NCBI GenBank assembly: GCA_903934155.1
Contig: CAIZMS010000388.1
Location: 1 to 7,380 of the forward strand
Source: an uncultured bacterium
GTDB taxonomy: Bacteria > Verrucomicrobiota > Kiritimatiellia > CAIKKV01 > CAITUY01
DNA: 7,380 nt
Reading direction: 5' to 3'
The notes below the pieces were generated by a model. It did no database searches. It worked only from the letters and a program-made list of their open reading frames with translations, and was not told where the DNA came from. Positions 1-5,220 of the stretch are shown piece after piece (position 1 is the stretch's first letter; every line of letters begins with the position of its first letter). The position numbers were made by a program, and so were the translations under genes.

Positions 1-85
1 CGTTTTCCATCACCAGATGGAGCTGGATGGGCTCCGGCAAAACCGGGTGCTGGGGGCCAAAGGGAATGGAATTGCGACGAATCAT
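1..85 (-). CDS. echE: Ech-type [NiFe] hydrogenase large subunit EchE, N-terminal fragment (cut by window edge)
   Basis: The first 28 codons of the large (catalytic) subunit of a group 4 energy-converting [NiFe] hydrogenase, homologous to NuoD/49-kDa of complex I. The visible protein contains IPFGPQHPVLPEPIQLHL at residues 7-24, which closely resembles the N-terminus of EchE proteins. The ATG overlaps the stop of echD in an ATGA (82-85), so the two are translationally coupled. An AAGGA ribosome-binding site lies on the minus strand at 97-101, 11 nt before the start. In the family this subunit binds the Ni-Fe centre through two CxxC motifs, one near residue 60 and one near the C-terminus. Neither lies in this window, so catalytic competence cannot be judged. 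A non-hydrogenase homologue that lost the nickel ligands remains possible. The sixth usual subunit, the ferredoxin-like EchF, would be expected beyond the window. Confidence 0.88.
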   Translation of the reverse strand, partial: MIRRNSIPFGPQHPVLPEPIQLHLVMEN

Positions 86-492
86 GATTTCACCGTTCCT
101 TCCGGGGTGGCGGGGGTCTTGTCCTGAATTTGAATGCCGATTCCGGGAATTGATTTGTTCAGCGGCGTTGCCGGCGCACCCTCGGCAAGCATGAATCGTC
201 CCTGGAAATCAATGGCCATTCCGCTGACCGATACGCCCATAAGATCTTTCATCTCATTCTCAACCAGAAGCGCGGCAAAGAAAATGGCCGAGACGCTGGG
301 AAGGTCCGTTCCTTTTGGAAGGGTCACGCGAAGGTGCTTTAACTGATAATTCTTATCGAAATGATAGAGGATGTCGTGGGATTCCCCCCGATCGCAGCAT
401 GTCATGGTCACAAACCTGTATCCATCCTGTTTCAACTTCCATACTTCGGTCGAGATATGATCAAGAGCTGTTTCGGAAACATTGTTAAGCAT
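82..492 (-). CDS. echD: Ech-type hydrogenase subunit EchD (NuoC/30-kDa-like)
   Basis: A 136-residue soluble protein related to the 30-kDa/NuoC subunit of complex I. It is expected to sit in the cytoplasmic arm and to help hold the large and small subunits together. It carries no metal-binding motif of its own. The family signature region is at residues 78-101 (ENEMKDLMGVSVSG followed by DFQGRFML), corresponding to the E-x-x-x-x-D-L-x-G-x-x-x-x-G segment of NuoC proteins. Its length fits EchD, which is shorter than NuoC. The start overlaps the end of echC by 8 bp (485-492), and the end overlaps the start of echE by 4 bp. A GAAAGG ribosome-binding site at 501-506 is 8 nt from the ATG, with an AGGAG just upstream. 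The C-terminal 30 residues are rich in Pro, Thr and Gly and look flexible. Its identity rests on the modest NuoC signature plus its exact place between echC and echE. Confidence 0.88.
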   Translation of the reverse strand: MLNNVSETALDHISTEVWKLKQDGYRFVTMTCCDRGESHDILYHFDKNYQLKHLRVTLPKGTDLPSVSAIFFAALLVENEMKDLMGVSVSGMAIDFQGRFMLAEGAPATPLNKSIPGIGIQIQDKTPATPEGTVKS

Positions 493-1003
493 GGGGAGCG
501 CCTTTCTCCTGCGCTACAGGGGTAGCGACCGGGGTGGGGGTGCGGGTTAGTACATTTTTTTCAGCCAACGGGGTCTTCCCGCTGTGCTTAGCCTCAAGGA
601 TCTGGGCACCCTTGAGAACACCGTCAATCATGGCCTCAGGCCGAGCCGGACAACCTGGAACAAAAACATCCACGGGAATCACCTTGTCCACGCCGCCCAG
701 CACATTGTAGCCATCGGCGAAAATGCCTCCTGTTGAGGCGCAAACCCCCATAGCCACGACTACCTTGGGCTCGGGAATCTGGTCATACACATTTTTCAGA
801 ACGCGTGCATTTCGGTGATTGACGGAGCCGGTGACGACCAAAACATCGGCGTGCTTGGGATTCCCGACATGCAGGATGCCGAAACGCTCAAGATCGTAAA
901 GGGGAGTCAAGCAGGCGAGAAACTCAATATCGCACCCATTGCAACTGTTGCAATTGAAATGAACCACCCAGGGTGACTTATTAAATTTTGGAACATCGGT
1001 CAT
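485..1003 (-). CDS. echC: Ech-type [NiFe] hydrogenase small subunit EchC (NuoB/20-kDa-like)
   Basis: The 172-residue small subunit of the group 4 hydrogenase. It carries the [4Fe-4S] cluster next to the active site and passes electrons between the ferredoxin-type subunit and the Ni-Fe centre. The cluster ligands are visible: Cys21 and Cys24 in SCNGCDIEF, Cys88 in AMGVCASTGG and Cys118 in VPGCPARPE. This is the CxxC...C...C pattern of the NuoB family, with the CNGCDIE form typical of Ech rather than the adjacent-cysteine form of complex I. Another cysteine, Cys18, precedes the motif. From about residue 135 the protein has a hydrophilic tail with TPTPVATPVA, which appears to be an extension beyond the conserved core. 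It starts 12 bp after the echB stop, with GAAAGG at 1010-1015, 6 nt from the ATG. It overlaps echD by 8 bp. Confidence 0.94.
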   Translation of the reverse strand: MTDVPKFNKSPWVVHFNCNSCNGCDIEFLACLTPLYDLERFGILHVGNPKHADVLVVTGSVNHRNARVLKNVYDQIPEPKVVVAMGVCASTGGIFADGYNVLGGVDKVIPVDVFVPGCPARPEAMIDGVLKGAQILEAKHSGKTPLAEKNVLTRTPTPVATPVAQEKGAPHA

Positions 1004-1015
1004 GGTTGGCCTTTC

Positions 1016-1882
1016 TTACTTTGAAGCCCAATAAAGCCAGAGAACATTGGTTACGGCGAGGATCAGCGCCCCCGTCCACATGAACTTGAAAATCCACATG
1101 GAAGTTAAACGGGCGAACGCGTTATCCACCACAGTCATCAGGAAAAAGCTCAGGCTGGCCAGAATGATCCCGACCCAGGCAGGAGATGACCAGAAGAGAA
1201 CAATGAAGAAAAACAACAGTGCCATTTCGTAAAAGTGCGCAATCTCCAGGATCGCCAGGTAAGGTCCCGAATACTCAATGGTCAATCCCTTCACAATTTC
1301 CTGATGTGCGTGGTGGGAAGTGGCGATGTCAAAAGGCGATTTTTGCATCTTGATGGCCAGAACAACAAGGAACCCGATGAACAGGAGGGGGAGCGAGAGC
1401 AACATCGGCTTGGCCGCGGTCATCGGGGCCGACAACATAAAGCTATGGCCGTTCACCAGATAGAAGCCGATCATGAGGAGAATGAGGATCGGCTCATAGG
1501 CCACCATCAGCATGATTTCCCGCTGACTGCCGATCCGGCTATAGGGCGATCGTACGCACATTCCACCTAGCACCAGCGATAGCGTGGAGAAGGCAAACAC
1601 GAAGAGGAACATTAGGCTGTCCTGTCCAAAGACCAATAGCAACATGGCCAGGATCATAAAGGCCAGATGGAGATAGGCATATACGATCTGGACTCGATTG
1701 AGCAGCATCGGCTCCTTCCGGAGCAATTTGATGGTGTCATAAACCGCTTGTAGAATCGGCGGCCCGATCCGGCCCTGGGCGCGGGCGGTAATGCGGCGGT
1801 CAATGCCGCACAGCAGGGCTCCGAATAGTGGGGCAAGAACAACCAGCAGAACAACCATCAACGGGGTTTGAGGAATGATCAT
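1016..1882 (-). CDS. echB: Ech-type hydrogenase membrane subunit EchB (NuoH-like)
   Basis: A 288-residue integral membrane protein, the NuoH/ND1 homologue that anchors the catalytic arm and forms the junction to the ion-pumping module. Conserved NuoH-family segments are present: GRIGPPILQAVYDTIKLLRK at residues 37-56, RSPYSRIGSQRE at 111-122 followed by LMVAYEP, and KSPFDIATSHHAHQEI at 181-196 followed by EYSGPYLAILEIAHFYE to residue 219. These charged cytoplasmic loops are where complex I-like enzymes contact the small and large subunits. The remaining sequence is a series of about eight hydrophobic segments, beginning at residues 7-25 and ending at 268-285. The length matches EchB. The ATG overlaps the stop of echA by 4 bp (1879-1882), with a GGAG ribosome-binding site at 1893-1896 inside the end of echA. 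Confidence 0.94.
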   Translation of the reverse strand: MIIPQTPLMVVLLVVLAPLFGALLCGIDRRITARAQGRIGPPILQAVYDTIKLLRKEPMLLNRVQIVYAYLHLAFMILAMLLLVFGQDSLMFLFVFAFSTLSLVLGGMCVRSPYSRIGSQREIMLMVAYEPILILLMIGFYLVNGHSFMLSAPMTAAKPMLLSLPLLFIGFLVVLAIKMQKSPFDIATSHHAHQEIVKGLTIEYSGPYLAILEIAHFYEMALLFFFIVLFWSSPAWVGIILASLSFFLMTVVDNAFARLTSMWIFKFMWTGALILAVTNVLWLYWASK

Positions 1883-3792
1883 ATGAACAGTACTCCAAAA
1901 AGGCTCAGGATAATCAATGCCGCCAAGGGGTTCGCCCAGGTGGTGATCCGGGACTCACCAAAGAGAGGGAGATAATAACTCGTAAGCATGGCGGTTGAGG
2001 GCGCATCGGCAATGCTCCGGAATGTATAGGTGGTCTCGTCTGAATCCACATTTTCGCCGCACAGGTAGGGAAGGCGTAGGCGGGATGGTTTGAAAAGCAA
2101 AGCACCAGTAGCCAAGGCCATGATAATGGCCCCGATCACAATGATCATGGGCCATCCCAAAAAGGCGCTCACCGAATCCAGAATGGAAATGTTGATGTTC
2201 GAGGCTTGTTCACTGAAGGTCAATAGACTGACCGGCCGGATGACCTGCTCGTAAATGGGCAGCGCACAGATTGAGGCGACCACCACGCCAATTCCGATTA
2301 CGGCCAGAACGGTTCTCATCCAGGGGCTAATGGATTCGATCGTGTACTTTTCATGGTAGGATGTGGTCGTGATGCGGCCCAGCCACTTGGCCCAGAAGAA
2401 GATTGTGAGCGCGCTGCCCAACACCAGAAGGATCAGCACCACTGGAAAATGAACGGCGGATTCAATAGCCATCCACTTTCCGATCAGCATCCCGAAAGGC
2501 GGCATCATCATGGATATCATGCCGACGATGGCAATGTTCGTCGTCAGGGGCATCTTGAACAGCAGTCCGCCCATATCCTCAATGTCACGGCTACCGATGC
2601 TTTGTTCGATGGTTCCCACGCACAGGAAAAGCAGTGCTTTGGAAATGGCGTGGAAGATCAGGATTGTGATTCCTGCGGCGTAGGCGAGGGGCGTTCCGAT
2701 GGCGGCGCAGCAGGATATCAGGCCCAAGTTAGCAATGGTGGAGTAGGCCAAAACCTTTTTGCCATTACTTTGCCCGATGGCCAGCGCACTGGTCAGGGCG
2801 AAGGTGAACGCCCCTGCAATGGCGACCACCGCGGCCAGGGGGGTTCCCTCGAGTCCCGGAGACATCCGGAGAATCAGGTAGGATCCGGCTTTCACCATGG
2901 TGCTTGAGTGCAGAAGGGCTGAGACCGGGGTCGGGGCGACCATGGCGCCAAGCAGCCAGCTTTGAAAGGGCATTTGAGCCGACTTGGTCATCGTGGCGAT
3001 CGCCAGCAGGGCGATGGGCAGCAGAACCACAGGCCCCTTTGACATCAGCACGGAGAGGCTTTCGGATCCGACGCTGTGCGCCGCCAGGAAAACTCCCACC
3101 GACATAGCCAGACCGCCGAACACATTGATGGTAATGGCGCGACGGGCACTCGCCTTCGCCTCGGCTGTCCCGTCATGACCGATCAAAAAGAACGAGCAGA
3201 GGGTGGTGCCTTCCCAGAAAATCGACAGCCATTTCATATTGTCCACAAGAACCAGTCCGTTCATCAGGCCCAAAAACGAGATCAGAACGAAAAAGAAACG
3301 GTTATTCGAGGCTGCTGTGGCGGGAGCGTGGTGTTCATGTCCATTCATGTAGCCGATGGCGTACAGGGCAATCAGACTCCCGATCACCGAAACGATGAGC
3401 ACCATAATCATGGCAAGGGAGTCCACAACCAGCTTGGTTTCCTCAAGGGGTTCATGGCGACTCATCAGAAGCCCAATCACGCAAAGCCCCAGTTGTATCA
3501 GAGCCATAATCCGAACCGGCCAGCTACGGATAGAAAATCCGATGGCGAGCACTGTTAGGATGACCATGGGTTCAATCCAATTCCCCAAAGTCGTAATGAG
3601 GGTTGGCAGTCCAACATCGGGAACAATCACCCCGCTATAGAAGGGAAGGGCGACTCCCGCCGCGATGGTCGTTACCCCGGCCACGGCAACCAGGGCATTT
3701 CTGAGCACTCCCTTGACTCCGGTTAACATCAAAAGCCCAAAAACCAAAGGGCCTAAAACCAGCAAGGCGATCAACGCTTCTTGTATCTGCAT
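1879..3792 (-). CDS. echA: Ech-type hydrogenase antiporter-like membrane subunit EchA (NuoL/MrpA-like)
   Basis: A 637-residue polytopic membrane protein of the NuoL/M/N (Mrp antiporter) family. It is thought to carry the proton or sodium channel that Ech uses to turn ferredoxin:H+ redox energy into an ion gradient. Key residues of the pumping family are visible: Glu194 in IFWEGTTLCSFFLIG (the TM5 glutamate), Lys270 in MTKSAQMPFQSWL (the TM7 lysine), His295 and Lys301 in LLHSSTMVKAG, Lys346 in GKKVLAYSTIANLG, Lys385 in HAISKALLF and Lys439 in FGMLIGKW. This supports an intact proton-translocation path. The C-terminal part (residues 570-637) has the polar LPYLCGENVDSDE loop and a last membrane segment, as seen in Ech and related subunits. 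The length matches the family. The start has a ribosome-binding site, AAGGGAG at 3803-3809, with 10 nt between GGGAG and the ATG. It is the first gene of the ech operon. Confidence 0.94.
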   Translation of the reverse strand: MQIQEALIALLVLGPLVFGLLMLTGVKGVLRNALVAVAGVTTIAAGVALPFYSGVIVPDVGLPTLITTLGNWIEPMVILTVLAIGFSIRSWPVRIMALIQLGLCVIGLLMSRHEPLEETKLVVDSLAMIMVLIVSVIGSLIALYAIGYMNGHEHHAPATAASNNRFFFVLISFLGLMNGLVLVDNMKWLSIFWEGTTLCSFFLIGHDGTAEAKASARRAITINVFGGLAMSVGVFLAAHSVGSESLSVLMSKGPVVLLPIALLAIATMTKSAQMPFQSWLLGAMVAPTPVSALLHSSTMVKAGSYLILRMSPGLEGTPLAAVVAIAGAFTFALTSALAIGQSNGKKVLAYSTIANLGLISCCAAIGTPLAYAAGITILIFHAISKALLFLCVGTIEQSIGSRDIEDMGGLLFKMPLTTNIAIVGMISMMMPPFGMLIGKWMAIESAVHFPVVLILLVLGSALTIFFWAKWLGRITTTSYHEKYTIESISPWMRTVLAVIGIGVVVASICALPIYEQVIRPVSLLTFSEQASNINISILDSVSAFLGWPMIIVIGAIIMALATGALLFKPSRLRLPYLCGENVDSDETTYTFRSIADAPSTAMLTSYYLPLFGESRITTWANPLAALIILSLFGVLFI

Positions 3793-3802
3793 AACAGTCG
3801 CA

Positions 3803-3809
3803 CTCCCTT
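3803..3809 (-). promoter_or_regulatory. Ribosome-binding site of echA
   Basis: The minus strand reads AAGGGAG, 10 nt upstream of the echA ATG (3792-3790). It lies only 8 nt beyond the U-tract of the terminator-like hairpin, so the hairpin and the translation start are close enough to influence each other. Confidence 0.7.
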
Positions 3810-3817
3810 ATCTGGAC

Positions 3818-3860
3818 AAAAAACTGCCCGCTTGTCAGATCCTTGTCGGATCAAAGCGGG
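3818..3860 (-). terminator. Intrinsic terminator structure between the DUF1015 gene and echA (terminator or attenuator)
   Basis: On the minus strand CCCGCTT (3860-3854) pairs perfectly with AAGCGGG (3833-3827). Inside it GATCC (3852-3848) pairs with GGATC (3842-3838) around a GACAA loop, leaving an asymmetric internal loop. The stem is followed after CAG by six T residues (3823-3818). This is the shape of a rho-independent terminator for leftward transcription. It sits 100-142 nt past the DUF1015 stop but only 26 nt before the echA start. It may therefore end the upstream transcript, act as an attenuator in the ech leader, or do both. Confidence 0.75.
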
Positions 3861-3874
3861 ACGGTAGCACGTCC
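3859..3874 (-). other. Alternative hairpin overlapping the terminator stem
   Basis: On the minus strand GGACG (3874-3870) pairs with CGTCC (3863-3859) around a six-base TGCTAC loop. It shares two bases with the terminator's first arm and two with the upstream CCGGAG hairpin, so adjacent structures partly compete. The pairing is seen directly. A regulatory role is inferred. Confidence 0.45.
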
Positions 3875-3887
3875 GGAGAACCTCCGG
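3873..3887 (-). other. Perfect 6-bp hairpin in the echA leader
   Basis: The minus strand reads CCGGAG-GTT-CTCCGG, a perfect 6-bp stem with a three-base loop. It lies between the first U-tract (3895-3890) and the terminator structure. No known riboswitch class was recognised around it. Confidence 0.5.
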
Positions 3888-3889
3888 TC

Positions 3890-3913
3890 AAAAAACGGCG
3901 CACAATATGTCGC
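3890..3913 (-). terminator. Weak candidate terminator after the DUF1015 gene
   Basis: On the minus strand GCGACA (3913-3908) pairs with TGT-G-CGC (3904-3898), with one bulged G and a TAT loop. CG and then six T residues (3895-3890) follow. The stem is short and imperfect, so termination would be weak, but its position about 50 nt after the DUF1015 stop fits the end of that transcript. It overlaps the -10 hexamer of the proposed ech promoter. Confidence 0.4.
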
Positions 3914-3932
3914 GTTCGATGATGAAAGTCAA
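3904..3932 (-). promoter_or_regulatory. Candidate sigma-70-type promoter for the ech operon
   Basis: The minus strand reads TTGACT (3932-3927), a 17-bp spacer, then CATATT (3909-3904). These match the consensus hexamers at five and four of six positions. Transcription would start near 3897, giving a leader of about 105 nt that holds the hairpins and the terminator structure before echA. It lies wholly between the DUF1015 stop (3960) and echA. No operator was recognised. Confidence 0.5.
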
Positions 3933-3959
3933 CATTCAAGTCTGCTTCTTGAAAATCGC

Positions 3960-5180
3960 TCAACCCAGGACATGGGTAAACAGTCCATCTCTGAGTTTAG
4001 GCTCAAACCAGGTGCTCTTCGGCGGCATAACGCCACCGACATCGGCAATATCCATCAACTGCTCCACAATAGTCGGATGCATAGAGAAGGCGACCTGATG
4101 GTCGCCCGAGGCCACCCTTTTTTCGAGCTCGGCTGTTCCTCGGATCCCGCCCACAAATTCAATTCGCTTGCTTGTGCGCGGATCATCAATTCCAAGCAGG
4201 GGAGCCAGCAGGCGTTCCTGCAATACGGCTACATCCAATCTTCCCTCCGGTCGTGTGTCGGCGGGAATCGTCCAGGTGAGCTCATGCCATTTTCCACCAA
4301 GAAGCATGCACATCCTTCCCGGCGCCGAGGGAGTGGGGGATGTCGCCGGGGTGACTGTGAAACGGGCACTGACGGCATCCATGAAGCCGCTTTGGGTAAG
4401 ACCGTTGAGATCCTTGATCAGGCGGTTATAGGCCAGGATTTGCATCTGACTGGCAGGAAACAAGACGCCCAGGAACCAGTTATAGGATTCGTTTCCCGTC
4501 TGGCCGGGATTCAAGGCGCGTCGTTCCCGGGCAACCCGAACGGCGGAAGCGGCCCGGTGATGCCCGTCCGCGATATAAGCCACGGAGACATTGAGAAAAG
4601 CGCGGGTCACCACATCCGGGTTCTGGAATTTCCATCCGGCATGGGCTATGCCATCGGCGGCGACAAAGTCGAATTGAGGTGCATTATTTTCAGTTTCGGA
4701 GACTAGTGCATTCAGGACGGCATCATCACGGTAAAGTAAAAATACCGGCCCGCTCTGGGCGTTTAAGGTGTTGATATGGCGGGTGCGATCATCTTCTTTA
4801 TCCTGTCGCGTTTTTTCATGGATTTTGATGATTTTGTTTTCATATTCCACGGTGGAACAACAGGCCACGATTCCTCGCTGCACATGGCGACCCATGGTCT
4901 GGCGGTAAAGGAAGAGTTGCGGGGCGGATTCCTGTTGAAGCACCCCCTCCTTTTGAAATCGGATCAGCGTGTCACGGCCCCGGCCGTAAACAGTATCGGA
5001 ATACGGGTTGACCCCCGGATCCATGTCGATTTCGGCACGGGACACATGCAGGAAACTATACGGATTCCCGACTGCCAGAGCACGCGCCTCGGCGGTATCC
5101 ACCACATCATAGGGAACGGCAGCCACTTGCGCAGCCAGATCGGGTCTGGCACACCATGCTTTGAACGCCTTGATTTTCAT
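3960..5180 (-). CDS. DUF1015 family protein (possible small-molecule kinase of serine metabolism)
   Basis: A 406-residue soluble protein with the conserved blocks of the DUF1015 family (Pfam PF06245) in order: AAVPYDVV at residues 20-27, NPYSFLHVSR at 39-48, HEKTRQDKEDDR at 121-132, ADGHHRAASA at 194-203, LAYNRLI at 239-245 and VMPPKSTWFEPK at 384-395. The length is normal for the family and no break is seen. No signal peptide or membrane segment is visible. The DGHHR motif (195-199) resembles the catalytic motif of ParB-like kinases such as archaeal SerK. In other genomes the family often neighbours serA/serC, so a role in serine or phosphoserine metabolism is plausible but not shown here. 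GGAG at 5188-5191 lies 7 nt before the ATG. The gene follows cstA by 40 bp without a terminator, suggesting co-transcription. Confidence 0.9.
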   Translation of the reverse strand: MKIKAFKAWCARPDLAAQVAAVPYDVVDTAEARALAVGNPYSFLHVSRAEIDMDPGVNPYSDTVYGRGRDTLIRFQKEGVLQQESAPQLFLYRQTMGRHVQRGIVACCSTVEYENKIIKIHEKTRQDKEDDRTRHINTLNAQSGPVFLLYRDDAVLNALVSETENNAPQFDFVAADGIAHAGWKFQNPDVVTRAFLNVSVAYIADGHHRAASAVRVARERRALNPGQTGNESYNWFLGVLFPASQMQILAYNRLIKDLNGLTQSGFMDAVSARFTVTPATSPTPSAPGRMCMLLGGKWHELTWTIPADTRPEGRLDVAVLQERLLAPLLGIDDPRTSKRIEFVGGIRGTAELEKRVASGDHQVAFSMHPTIVEQLMDIADVGGVMPPKSTWFEPKLRDGLFTHVLG

Positions 5181-5220
5181 ATTCTCTCTCCACTGTTAGG
5201 GTTTCAAAAAGACGGGATTG

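Noticed and set aside
2353..3558. Several plus-strand open frames of 160-184 codons opposite echA.
   Set aside because: They mirror the codon pattern of the echA membrane segments, encode polar low-information sequence rich in His, Gln, Gly and Asp, and have no domain signature.
82..3792. Complex I (nuo) or formate hydrogenlyase (hyc/hyf) instead of Ech.
   Set aside because: The gene order L-H-B-C-D like subunits, the CNGCDIE form of the small subunit, the short separate NuoC-like subunit and the EchE-like N-terminus fit Ech better. In hyc/hyf the NuoC and NuoD parts are fused.
3843..4706. A 287-codon open frame on the plus strand opposite the DUF1015 gene.
   Set aside because: It lies antisense to a gene with a full set of family motifs and continues through the hairpin region. 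Its product is rich in Gly, His and Arg with no recognisable domain and no good start context. It is a codon-bias shadow.
5181..5220. The gap between cstA and the DUF1015 gene as a terminator or promoter region.
   Set aside because: Only 40 bp, with no stem followed by a U-tract and no paired promoter hexamers. It holds the DUF1015 ribosome-binding site and little else.
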